Positions 1 through 13,500 of a DNA stretch of 64,000 bases are shown piece after piece. The DNA comes from Tritrichomonas musculus. Its lineage: Eukaryota; Parabasalia; Tritrichomonadida; Tritrichomonadidae. The first letter of the stretch is position 1; every line of letters begins with the position of its first letter. The stretch covers positions 5,394,001-5,458,000 of the forward strand of contig JAPFFF010000010.1 of NCBI GenBank assembly GCA_039105265.1, written 5' to 3'. The translations under genes were made by a program, and so were the position numbers. The notes under the pieces are model-generated. The model was not told where the DNA came from and did not search any database. It saw nothing but the letters and a program-made list of their open reading frames with translations.

Positions 1-2
1 TT

Positions 3-677
3 TATATTATTGCCTCAGAAATGTCCTACATCCATTCAAGAAATATATTTTATGGCGATTTTTCTGCAGAATCAATAGGCATTTATTTTGATAGCACAAA
101 GAAAATGTTGGTTCCATCCATTATTCTATATTATGCATATAAAAAGAGTTCAAGTAAAGATAAAATAGAGGCACAATATGATTATTCAATAAAAGCAATT
201 GAAAAATATCTTAGAAAAGATTTGAAAGCATTTAAAAAAATGATTTTGGAATTAAATGGAGAAGATGATGAAGTTTATCAAAACATTAAAGAATCTCTAT
301 CTTTCAATGAAATCGTTTACATGATATATAATTTAATAATGCGCGATAGAAATCCTAAAGAAAAGAAATATATTTCTGACAAGATAAAAATAGATTACAC
401 ATCATTCCAAATAACATATCAGTCATTGCAGAAAATATACGAGATTTTCAATTTAGAGTATTACATATATAATGATTTTTATTTTAAGTTTGACAAGATA
501 TTAGATGAAATTATTTGTTTTTTGAACGAAAAAATAGATAACAGTTCATTATTAAAAGGAGAGGCAATTGGAAATGTTGACAAGTGTTTTGTTCAAAATG
601 AATTCTCAGACAATATAAGAAATAAATTCGAAGAAATAGAATTTTTAAAAGGTTTATATAAATGTAAAATGCAATAA
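3..677 (+). CDS. C-terminal part of a degenerate protein kinase, cut by the window edge
   Basis: The frame is open to the left edge, so the true start lies outside the window. The first residues read IIASEMSYIHSRNIFYGDFS, which matches the helix before the catalytic loop of a protein kinase (typically ...MSYLHSRNIIHRDLK). The catalytic HRD is replaced by YGD and no DFG or APE motif follows. The remaining ~200 residues are a lysine/isoleucine-rich helical stretch that I do not recognise. The ATG at 21 lies inside the kinase-like helix and is unlikely to be the real start. This is probably the tail of a TKL-type pseudokinase; it could also be a decaying gene. The frame is open, but the kinase similarity rests on about 30 residues. 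Confidence 0.6.
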   Translation, partial: YIIASEMSYIHSRNIFYGDFSAESIGIYFDSTKKMLVPSIILYYAYKKSSSKDKIEAQYDYSIKAIEKYLRKDLKAFKKMILELNGEDDEVYQNIKESLSFNEIVYMIYNLIMRDRNPKEKKYISDKIKIDYTSFQITYQSLQKIYEIFNLEYYIYNDFYFKFDKILDEIICFLNEKIDNSSLLKGEAIGNVDKCFVQNEFSDNIRNKFEEIEFLKGLYKCKMQ

Positions 678-1126
678 TTTTTTTTTTTTTTTTCTTATTT
701 TGATGGAAGATTTTGCATAAAAGAATATAACAAAAACCATAAATCATCTAACCAAACATGCGAAATGAATTATTTTCATTTAAATAAGTCAAATTAAAAA
801 AAGAAATTGAATGCTTTCATTTGAATGAATAATTTCAATTAACAAAATTTAAAACAAAAAAAGATTGAAAAAAATTGATAGAAAAAATTTTTTTGTTTCA
901 ATAAATTCTTCTTCTTTCTAATTAAAGAGAAATTGAATTACAAAACCCAATTCTACCTTTACATTATTCATTTTCAGAAATAATTTTCAGACAAAAAAAT
1001 TTTTTTATTGCATTTTCTAATGCCTTTCATTTTTCACTTTTTCAATGAAATGCCCCATAATAATCACAAAATTTTTAATTTTAAATTTTTATGAAAAAAC
1101 AAATCATATTTTAGCTTTTATCCAAC
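678..1126. other. AT-rich spacer
   Basis: A 450-base AT-rich spacer with homopolymer runs (T15 after the stop of the preceding gene). I see no gene, repeat or structured RNA in it. Confidence 0.6.
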
Positions 1127-1375
1127 ATGGAGTCCGCAATAATGACAGAAAATGAATTGATTGAAACAAGAATCAACGAGAAGCTCTTCAACAAAGAAAT
1201 ATCAATGAAAATGCAAATTGACGTTTTCAAGTTTTACTAGCTTGTATATAGCTCTCCCAAAAAGGGCAGAGGCAAAGGAAACAAAAAGAGAGGTAGAGCA
1301 ATGAAACATGATCGAAGAGCCAAAGAAGAAAATTACAAGCAATACTTCATTTCTGCTAGAAATACCAAAAAATAA
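1127..1375 (+). pseudogene. Short basic ORF interrupted by one in-frame TAG
   Basis: From ATG at 1127 one frame runs 82 codons to TAA at 1373-1375 and is broken only by a TAG at 1238-1240. The part after the TAG is very basic (SPKKGRGKGNKKRGRAMKHD) and the base composition is less AT-rich than the flanks, so it looks like coding sequence and not spacer. A single CAG-to-TAG change at the stop would explain the break. I do not recognise the protein; the lysine/arginine-rich half resembles nucleic-acid-binding tails but that is weak. It lies 146 bases upstream of the dynein gene on the same strand, and could be a relic or a short protein ending at the TAG (37 codons). Confidence 0.4.
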
Positions 1376-1521
1376 AAGATCTGAATGAAATTTAAGATCT
1401 AATTATATATATTCGTGTTACGAAATAAAAAGTTTTATATAAAATTTTTGGGTATTCAATTTAAAATTTTGTAAATCATTCAAATTAGAAAAATTCGTTG
1501 TGAATTTATAAACATCAAAAT

Positions 1522-4500
1522 ATGAATTTTAGCAAATATAATATTGAGGAAGCAGATATCGTTATTCCAAAACGCTCAAAAACTCCAATCAAAAGGCCTC
1601 AAACAGCTGCAAATACTGGTCGTCAAACAAAAGGACTTTTTGCTACAAAAAATATTGATAGAGACGTTCAAGCATTTGACGTTGTTGATCCAGCTGGCGA
1701 TAGCGGTGATAAAATTCTTCATGCATGTAGTCCTCGCTTACTTGCAATTAAGACAAAAGCAACTCGATTAAAACAAGAACGTAAACCAACAATACCAACT
1801 CGAGGGCGTCCTAAGACAGCGCTAAACCCTAGTGCTGCTCAAATGATGCCATCATTACTCAGCAATCACAAACTCGCTCAACTTCGCGATCCAATACCTG
1901 AAAGTACAATTCAAGCGTATCAAAAAAATATTGATAACGAAAAACTCTCGATAGGATTCACGGAAGATCCTCTCGCATACTTTTCGAAACGCAAAGATGG
2001 TCGAGGTCATCGTTTTATATATTTAAATTACAGTGGAGATCGACGTAATCCGAATTTTAATCCTTATGATTTAACAAAAGTACCTTTTGCAGAGGTTAAT
2101 CCCGAATATTTTACGATGTCAGCCACAGGTGTTACCCATATTCATCCCAATGGTGCTACTGAAAATATTTCACTTGATCGATGGGCCAATGAATCATCAC
2201 ATTTTCTAACATTAAAAAAGCTCAAACTATTCAAATTTTATTTTATATGGAAACCCTTTCGTATTTGGAAGAATTTTGTTATGCGACAACGATATAATCA
2301 GATTACAGATAAAGTGATGAGATTTTCATTCATGAACAATTTTGTATTCTATCAAACTTCTATTGACTTTTTGAAAGATACGCCAGATTCGATTATCATT
2401 AAATATCTACTTGCCTTTCAATCACAGAAAAAGTTCACCATAGAAGAATTCCATCAAGCGGAAACCGATAACCGCCAAATTTTGAGTGAAGCATACAATG
2501 AGTATTTAGATTCAATTATCGCATCACTTGTTCAATTAGATATTGATATTCGTGATCCAGGGCGACTTGTTGTTCAAGATTCTGAATTTTCAGAGATAAA
2601 AAGACGAAATCCAAATTTGGGCCAGTTAAAGATACTTGAGAGGAAGAAGCATGCGGAAAGTATGAGAAGGAATGATATAGTGCAAAAGGAGGTCTATGCA
2701 TTTTGTGACTTTATAAGACTGACTGACATGCTGATCATTGAATCATTGTCAAAAAGTTGCACTGAATCATGGAAGATTGCTGAAGACAACGTTTCTTCTG
2801 ACATGGCTTCTATTTTCCAGATTGAAGTTGAGTTCAATCATGAAGGAAAAGTTGTTTTCCAGCCTTCTTTAGATGAACTTGTTCGAATAACAAAAGAATC
2901 ATTGCATGGTTCTTTAGACTATCTTGACCAACTGCCTCGATTAATCATGTCTTCCAAACTTCGAACAAGATTGAGAGAAAACATTCCAACATTGAATCAA
3001 CTCTTTGAGAATGGTCCAAGTTTTAATGAATTCATTAGTTGTAATGAAATCATTCCACAAGTTGAAGATCGAATCATTGAAGTAATAACAACTTCATATC
3101 ATGATGCTGAAGTCATTTCTCAAGTCTTTACTGACTTCTACTCAATTTATAAGACTGGAATGACTTGGGACCCTTCTTCTTATCTCCATGAACGAGGTGG
3201 AAAATCGGAATTGATTGAATTATTCACTGTTGAAGATGGTTGTCCTTTCTTATCTTTCGATCCATCTAAAGAATTGATTGTTATTTTTGATGAAGTTAGT
3301 AGTGACATTGCTAAATTTACTAAAGATCAAAACAAACTTACTCAATTTCGTGCTTGCACAGTTCGTGGTGCTTTATACATTGATTCACGAAAAATTCGTG
3401 CAACACTTGGCCCGATTCCAACACGATGTATTAATGATATTCAATCATTAATAAAAGATTTAACACAGAAGAAAACAGATAAAATTACTTCTATAATGAA
3501 AGCTTGTACAAGAAAGTTTAATCATGAACCAACAAATTTAGAATCTTATGTAAAATTTTGTGATTTTATTGATAAAACACAGAAACTTGTTCCTTTTATT
3601 AGTGCTGAAATTTGTTCTGTTGATGAAATGTATGATCTTCTTCAATTGTTCCCTAATAAGCAAGATCCACAACAAGAATCAACAAATGCTTTACATTCTA
3701 ATTTCACTTCTTTCAAAGCTGATATAAAAACAGCAGTTGGACTTAAAGAAGTTAATTCTGATAAATATTTATTTGTACTTCAACAAGAATTAAGAAAATA
3801 TGATAGAAAACTTCAGAAATATAAAGATATTGTAACTGCTTATCCTTCAACAATTCGTCAAACTGACATTGATAATTTACTTCCTGCAACTATTCGTGTT
3901 AAAACAAAGATAATTAAACTTGAACCTAAAATTAATGATTTATTAAAATGGGAAGAAATTTTAAATGTTAAATTAAATGATTTTAAAATATATAATATTG
4001 TGAAAGTTGACGCTGATTTAATGGAAAATGTGTTTAGATCTGTTTCTAAATGGAAAGAAATTAATAAAGAAATAACTTCTGTTCCTTTCTCATCAATTGA
4101 CATGCCGTTATTTAAAGAAGATTTAATGAAGCTTGAAAGCGATGTAAAATCATTAAAAGAGAAAAATACATCTGATCAAAATCCATTAATTGAAGAATTA
4201 ACTGCAAATTTGGATGGAATTGTTCCGTTTATCGTTCCATTAGAACAATTGTCATCAGGAAAGATGCAAATTCAACATTGGAATCGACTTTTTGAGGAGT
4301 GTGGGCAACCTTATGCTTATTATGCTCAAATTAAAATTGCAGAGTTATTAAACTTTGGAATTTTGAAAGATTTCGATAAAATTGCTCGTATTACTGGTAC
4401 TTCACATGGCGAGTCACAACTTGAGAATGAGTTTAATAACCTTTTGTCACATTGGAAAGATGTTTCGTTACCTTTGATGACAACAAGAATTCGTTCTGAA

Positions 4501-7500
4501 GATTCTTTGGTACTTGGATCATTGAATCAAACATTTGAAGAAATTGGTGACACTCAAATTGAGCTTTACAACATGCTTCAAAATCGTTATGTTCAAGGAA
4601 TTCGTGAACAAGTTTTAAAGCTTAGTAATGAACTTGAAAATATTGCTGAAATTTTGTCTGCTTGGGAAGTTTTTCAATCAAATTGGTTGATACTTTCACC
4701 TGTTTTTGCAACCGACGAAATCAAGTCTTTACTTCCTCAACAAACAAACAAGTTCATGATTGTTCGAAAACGTTGGATTTCACTAATAAAGCACACGTTA
4801 GAAAATCCAAAATTATTTAATGTTGTCACTTTTCCATCATTGTTTGAAATGCTGACAGAAAACAACAAAACACTGGAAATTTTGCTGTCATCACTTGTCA
4901 AATTCGTTGATATAAAAAGAGAGAACATGCCACGACTTTTCTTTTTAAGTAATGATGAAGTTCTTCAATTAATATCGACGAATGATTTTGCTGTCTTTAA
5001 TAAACATATTTCGAAGATATTTATGAATGTTCGCGGCTTTGATTCAAGAGCGAGTGAGACTGAATCGAATGAGAATGATTTGACAATTATCGGAGAAAAT
5101 GACAAAAGTACAGCTCAAGATTTCTCCAAATTAAAAGTTTATGGGATCATTAATGATGATGGTGACTCACTTTCATTTGATAATATTGTGAATTGTGAAG
5201 GACAAGTTGATGAATGGGTTCCGAATATTTTCAAAGAAATCAAATCTTCATTTCGATCCAATTTGGCAGCTTCTTTAGCGAAGTATCAATCAGGAAACAT
5301 GACCGATTGGGTAATGGCATATAGTTCATTCATATGCATTTTAACTCTTCAAATTACATTCAGTAGAGATACAGATGATAATTTTCATAATATTGAAAAT
5401 AATGCTCGTGTTTTCGCTAATTATGAAAATGTTATTCAACAACGAATTCGTGACATGTGTGCTGCAATGATGTCACCATTGGCACCGAATGAACTTTTGA
5501 AATTATCTTCTGTTGTTTCATTATTGAATTATCATCTTTATCAAACTCGTTTATTATCTGAAAAATATGCTTTTTATTCGCAAAAAATTAATTGGTCAAA
5601 TCATCTTCGTTTAATGTTTAATTTACAAAATTCTTCTCTTCATGTTTTATTTGGTGAAAATCAAGTTGAACATGGTTATGAATTTTTTGGTAGTGCACTT
5701 CAATACATTCATACACCATCATCTGAAAGATTAATTGTAAATACTTGTAATTCTTTATTTAATAATAATTTCCCTCTTCTTGTTGGCTCAAATGGAATTA
5801 GAAGGAAACAATTGTTAACTTATATTGCTGCCAATTTTGGTAATTTTATTTATTTTGCTTCTTCTTTCCCTGACTATTCATTCAATATTATTTCGAGATT
5901 ATTTACTGGTGCTGCACTTTCGGGTTGTTGGCTTTGTTTTGTTAATATTCAAAATCAAACACATTCTAATTTATCATTCATTTATGAAATGTTAAGGAAT
6001 TTTTCGTCTACTTTGAATTCGGGTGGAATTAGAATGAATATTAATTCGAAAATTATTGAGATTAAAAATACATGTCGATTTTTAATGACATCTGATTCAT
6101 GTTTTCTTGAAAATAATGATACTGAAATTCCACCACAACTTCGTTCTTTATTGAAACCAATTGCTTGTTCTGCGCCTGATTTAAGATTGATTGCTGAAAT
6201 CAAATTAATTTCATTTGGTTTTAAATCGACAAAACATTTCTCTGTTAAAATAACGTCACTTTTGTCAACAATTTCTGAATCTTATGAGTATTTACATTGC
6301 AAAGAACAAATGAAATTATTAACACATCTTCTTGAAAATGCCCGTGATTATCTTCGACAATTAATGCATTCAAAAGGAGTTTCATTTGTTAATTATTACG
6401 AATCAGCACGAACAGCGGAAGAATATGCAATAACTCGTTCTTTTTATGAAGAATTTATTCATAATGTTAAAGAAGAACATATTGAATCATTCTTTGAACT
6501 TCTTTATTCAACATTTCATGTTTTTGATACATTTGAAACATTTAAAAATAATCTTTTAAATTCGAATTTCTTTGCTGATGAAATTGCTTCTTCTTTAATT
6601 CGTGAAGAAGTTTCTAAATTTACTTCAAATGAATACTATATTAATCAAACAATTAACTTGTTTAAATTATTGATGAATTATTCGTGCATCATTATTTGTG
6701 GTGAATCTTATAGTGGCAAATCTTACATTGTTGAACTTTTATCTAAAGCTTTTGAAACTTTATCTAAAAATCCAGATGCACTTAATAAATTCAATTTAAT
6801 TGCATCAATTAAATTACTTGATTTGTATATGAATATCGATACAACAAGTGGAATATTTGGCACTTCAATTGATGATGTGAATGTCGGTTGTATTCAATTA
6901 AGTGGTCATTTAAATTCATATCTGACAAATTTGTGTAAATATAAAAGAACTCATCATTGCTTGTTGAGATTTAATGGTCCTGTTACAACAACCTTTTCAA
7001 CTTATCTTCTTGAGATTTTGTCTGGCGGAGGAAAAGATAAAGGAAGACTTAGCTCGCTTGACACTTTTTCATTTGATCAACAATTCCACATTTTAATTGA
7101 GACAGATTCATTGAATTGTATATCACCGTCACTTTTTTCTATTTGTGGACTTTTGTACATGTCAAACCACATGAAACCAATTGAAAACATTTTCGAAGAT
7201 CGAAAAATTTCACTTAAAAAAGAATCCTTTATTGATTCATCATATCAATATCTTCAAGAAACATTCACTGAGATAATTCCAAAAGTCTTGGATTACATAA
7301 TAAGCATAACCAATAAATTTATATCTCATGTTTTAAGAGGTAAAGAATATTTAACAGTAAGTTTACCTCGAAAATGCTTTGAATATGCACTTTCAATCAT
7401 TAAAGCGACAAGTATTGATCAAAACAACAAAATTCTTTTGAAATCAGTTTTAATTGTCTCTTTTTACACTGTTTATTCAAGTGTTCTTAACAACAAAGAA

Positions 7501-10500
7501 AAAGTTGAATTTGAAAAATGGCTGAGAGTCACTTTTTCAATAAATGTTCCTAATGATTGGACTGGATTCAACGTTCCTAATCATTTCTGGGACATTTATC
7601 CACGTCCTTCATTACAATCAGTTCGATTGTTTAAAGGAGCTTTCGTTCCAGTTGATTTTTCGCTTCTAAATGAAAAGAAGCCATTGTTAAAGAAGACTGA
7701 TAGGGTAGTTTCAACAAAGTTCATATCGGACTTATCAATTCCTATACCTCAATATCTACCACTTCTTTATCAATCGATGGTTCTTTCGAGAAACATGCAG
7801 CACATCTTTTTACACGGTCCGAAAAAGAGTGGAAAAAGTCATTTTCTCAACTTTTTCTTTTCACAAAATTCTGAATTTATTCCTGTTTACGTGCCAAATG
7901 GACCACATTCAACCAACTCGACAATGTCGACATTTATCTCGACACATTGCTCAGTTATAAAGAAGAAGTATTTCATGCTTCCAGAGACCAAAATATTTGC
8001 TCTTGTCTTCGAGAATGTTGATCCATCGAATTTGACTGTTGTTGAATTCATAAGAATGATTGTTTCAAGTCGAACAATTGCAAATGTTTCCCCAAATGAT
8101 TCAAATTTCTTAGAAGTAATTGATTTAAGAAATTACTTTGTTATCGTCACTGGTGAGAAAATTGAAGAGTTTCCGGCTCGTTTTCTTTCAATGTTTACTC
8201 CAATCCATTTAATTGAGCCTGCTACATCGACAAAGAAACACATTTTCATGAACATTTCATCTTTCTTTGGACTTGAAGAAAAATTTGCTGATAAATGTTT
8301 TTCGTTAATTGAACAAACAGCTCCAACTAACTTTAATATTTATCAACCACTTCAATCATTATGTTTTCTAGATGAAAAAGAAAACAAAGATGAAAATTCA
8401 ACAAAAGTTCTTCTTTCTATTTTATTGAATGAATTGAATTTCGGTTATTTCAACAATAGAAAAAGAACGAATGAAGAAATTGAGAAATTTAACAACTTGT
8501 TTAAATCTTTGTTTCATTCTGAAGTCGATTCATTTTGGAAACTTAGAAAATTAAACATTTTGATGACAAATGACATGAAATCATTCAAGATTCAATCAGA
8601 AGAACTCGATTATGAAGACATGAAGATTGATTTGGAAGAAAAGTTGTCATTTTACAATACAAAAAGTAAAGCTAAACTTCATCTTTCTATTTCCAATGCT
8701 TTGATTGATCATGTCTTGTTATTACAAAGAGCAGTTTGTTATCCTGGTGGAAGTTGCTTTTTAATTTCAAAGCCTGGTTTGAATCGAAAAAGTTTAACAA
8801 AATTTGTTTGTTCGATAAAAGACATGAAATTTATAGATTTGAGTTTGAATGTTGATTTTGATTCGACTGTTCGTGATTCTTTATTTGATATTATATCTTC
8901 CTCACAACAATTTGTTTTATTCTTTAGAGCAACGAATGAGAATATTTGTCAATTGAAACTTTTGATTGATTTCATTGTGAATCATAATTTTTCATACTTT
9001 TTCAATGAAGAAGATTTAATTAATTGTTATTTAAAGTTGAATCATGTTCAAGAACAGAGTCAAGAACAAAACCTGTCTTCTTTATACCAATTAATTGATT
9101 TGTTTTCTAATAAGATTCATGTTGTTATATCAATTAATGAAGAAGACGAAGAAACAATGAAATTTGTGCATGTTTTTGAAAATTCATCAATTTATTGTAT
9201 CAAATTTGAAGTAAATGAAATCGATCAATTCTCTGATATTGCAACAGGAATGCTTTCTGATTTGGATACAATTATTGATGTACCTGAAAAGCTTCCTTAT
9301 TTATTGTCTCGAATTCATTTGTATATAAAAGAAGAATTCGATGACTTGCCTTTGAATTACTTCTATGATTTAATTTACGAATTTACAAATAAATTAAAAT
9401 TGAGTAAAGAAGACATCATTCATAAGCATAAACAAACAGACATCGCTTTACATTTCTTTGAAGATATGAGTAAAAAGATGATTTGGCTTGATAAAGAAAT
9501 AACTGAATTAAAGCCGAAGATTGATTCACTTCAATCATCGACGAAAGAAATGGAAACGAAATTTTCTGAAAACAAAGAAAAAATTTCAAATCGTTCGAAT
9601 GAACTTCAAGAAGAAGAGATGCTTAAAACAGCAGAAATCAAGAAAATGCAAGACGATTTAGCACAAAACAAAAAGGAATTAATTGAAACTGAACAAAATG
9701 TTGAATCTAATTTACTTAAGGTTAAATCATTACAAGAAAGAGACATTAAAATAATTCAATTATCTGCTGAATCACCAACACCTAAATACAAAGCATTTTT
9801 TGAGCTTCTTTGCATTTTCGTTGAGAATCCGCCAACATATGAACCATTCGGACTTGCAATGGCCACTGATAACAGCATTGTTTCATCATTAACAAATCGC
9901 ATTGCATACAAAATCATTCCGAATGAAGTTTTGGCTGCTGCAAAGCAAAACATTCAAGCAAATAATTTCACACATAGTGAAATGGAAGCAATTGCACCTG
10001 CTCTTGGCATTCTTTATGATTGGATCCATTCAATCTATCATTATGCAAATGTCAAACAAAAGATAAAAGCATTACAAAAAGATTTGGATGATAAACAAAC
10101 CGAATATCATAAATATATGGATGAAACAAAGAATGATCGAGAGTCAATTGCTAAGCTTTCTGCTGAACTTGAAGCGGAAATGGCAAAAATAAGTCAATCT
10201 GAATCAGAAAGAGTTTCACTTGAGAAAGAATTTGATGAAAAGCAATTTAAATTACGAAATGTTTGTGCATTAATGAAAAACACTACAAAAATCATTGATA
10301 AATGGAAACGTGATTCTACACAATTCAACGATGACATGAAATTAATGATTGGCAACACCGTTGTCTATGCTTCTTACTTGGTTTATGGAGGAATGCTGAA
10401 TCCTTCACAAAAAACAAGTCTGATGACATTTCTATCAAACGAAATGGAAAATAATTTGATATCTTCAACAAGTGACAGTTTCATGTATTATGTAGCTTCT

Positions 10501-13500
10501 CAACTTGAAATTCATGATAATATTGAGATTCGTTCTGCACATTCGTTTGTTTCAACCAAATCAAGTTCGAACTTTTATCAACCATCGAAAGAAAGAAAAA
10601 CGAGTTTGATCAATGATAAAAAGAAGAAGAAAAATCAACAAGTTTCACATGAAACAATGCGTGATTTTCATCATATGAGAACTGTTCGAAGAACACCATT
10701 ACTTATTGATCCCGATCGAATAGTTTATCCCTTCTTTTGCAGTCATTGTGTTCAAGAAAGATTAATGAAAATATCTTTCATTGCTTCTTCTTTTAAAGAA
10801 AAATTATTTAAAGCAATTGAGTTTGGTTTTACAATTGTTGTAACCGACGTTGATTGGTTGAATCCATTTCTTGAAAATGTACTTTCAACGCTTCTTTTCT
10901 CAACAACGAATAGTTATGAATCAGTTGCAATTACAATTGAAGGCAAAACTTTAATGAAGCATCGTGATTTTAGATTGGTCATGTTTACTTCTAAAAGGTC
11001 AATTAAAGAAATTCCTCTTGATTTACTTTGTCGTGTGACAATTATTGATTCAAGTTGTTCTTCTTTAACTTCATTAAATGATGCGATTTCAACTGCTTTT
11101 GTCAACTTTTTCGATCCTGAAATGGTACCAAGAATGGCTTCTGTTAGTTCATCAGAGACGCATTATCGAGTTGAAATGCAACGATATGAACAACAAATGT
11201 TCAATTTAATTAGTGAGATCAAGAAACAACTTGAAAAAGCACCTCAAAAAGAAGATGATGATGAAGAAGAGAATGAAAAATACGACTTTTTGAAAGATGA
11301 AGAATTGCTTGGTGAACTTTTACAATCAAAAGAATTATTCTTCACGATCATGAATGTTTCTGTTGATTTCAACACCATTAAAAACGAGCACAAAATGACA
11401 GTTGAACCTTTCTTAAAGCATATTGAATTTTGTAATACAATTTGGGAAGCTGCAAGTCGTTATTTGCCATTGATTTCACCAAATTACGTTTTAACATTTG
11501 ATCGTTTCTTGTCACTTGTTAAAACAGGAATTTCTTCATCCGGAGTGAAGCCAGGATTGATTCAAGATGAAGGTCATGTTCAGCTTCATAATTCATTATT
11601 AAATGTGCTAATGAAAGGCCTTCTCCAGTCATTGACGTTTGATGAATCAATCTTTCTCATGTTCATCTCTTCTTACTTGAAAGGCAAAAAAGAAGGAAAA
11701 TATCATGACGAAGACTTGGAAGCGATTGTTGAGCATTTTCATGAAGAGTTTCATTCAAGAATTGATACTCATCTTGATGATGTAAAGAGCAACACTAACA
11801 ACAACGAAATTAAAGAAGATGATTTCGAGTTATTAAAGTTTGCTAACGTTGCTGATTTCTATAATCACGTGTCATCATTCATTATGAGTCAATTTTCGAA
11901 TGATTTTGCAAACTTTTTGCCTTTCTTTCAAATTGAATCTTTCTTTTCAGGCTCTGCAATGACTCCTGTTTTGATTCAAATGAAAGATTACGTTGATTCA
12001 ACTTCTCTCTTACTTGAACATTTCGTTCAGACGAGAAACCGATTTGATTCCTTTGAATTGTACCCACTTTTTGATAACGAAGAAGCCCTTAAAAAAGTCC
12101 TTTCTAACGTTATTAACGCTGTTTCTAAAGGAAAGTGGATTGCACTACAATACACGAAAGCTTCAAAAAACGTTGCACAATGTATAGCAAACATTTATTA
12201 CCACATTTTGGCCAACTCTGAAAAAGTTTCAACTAATTTCAGACTGGTCGTTTTGGCCCACACTACTCAATTTTTACCAGTCGACTTTTTGATAGCATCC
12301 GTCCGAATAAGCATTGAAAATAATTATCCATCCATTCGTCACCAGATGCTCCAGGTTTACCAGCACCACTCGACAAGCATCAGGAGTTCAACAAATCCAA
12401 AATTGATGAAAAAAGTGGCATACGTTATTGTCCTTTTGTATGCAATTCTGAACTTCTCATCGTTTGTCAAACCGCTCGGCTTGTACGAACACAACATCAT
12501 CAACGAAATGAGCGTGAAAGAGGCAATCGATTACATCCGCCAAACAATCGATTCACACGTGATGGTCGACCTTCCTTTCCGCAACATTCGCGAGACAATC
12601 CAGGACTTTTTCTACGCTTCTAAAGTCATCGATACATTCGATAGAAGAAAGGCAAGATCGCTCATTTTCTCGCTGATAACGCCTGAAATGATAGAAGAGA
12701 ATTTCACCTTCTTGGACCCTTCGTCTGACGAAGTCGACCGTTGGACGATCCCACCGGACATGCCGATAACAAACTACATGCACATCATTGAAAAAATTCC
12801 GGTCTTCACGTCATGTGATGTGATCCTGATGAGCAGGGGAACGTCGCAGCCGATTCTCAATTGGAACCTCTCTCGATGGATAGCGAGACCGTTTATTTGC
12901 CTTCACAAAAAGTTGAAGGTGAAGTCAGATAAAAGTGGAGGTGCCACTTTCGAGTCCTTGACAAAAATGATGCTGAATTCAATGCCTAAGAAAATTTATT
13001 TGACTGGTAAAATGGTCACTTCACCTATCTTTCAATTTTTTATGAATGAAATAACGGTCTTTAATGATGCTATTGATTCAATCTGGGACTCATTTTATAG
13101 AAATGAAAATAATTCAGTTTTTGAGAGCCTAACCGCTCTAACCGTTCCCGAAGAGTGGAGAGAAAAAGTCGGTTATTCAGGCACAATGAATTTGCAACGG
13201 TTTTTGGGCATTTTGAACCAAAAAGAAAAATTCTATAGGACATGTTATGCGAAAAACGGTTTATCGAGTAAAGAAGTTGACTGCAAACTGATAACGAACG
13301 TTAAAGGCCTTCTTCTTTCATTCCTCCATCAGATGTCATTTGAAAAGAACCTTCCTGTAGATTCAATGGTTTACGAATTCACTTTTTCAGAGGTACCCTC
13401 ACCACAATTAATGACACTGACCCTGACGAACGTTTATTTGGTATCCGGCTTCTATGACGTTCTCACAAAGAGACTCATTCGAATTGGAAGTGGCGCCCCG

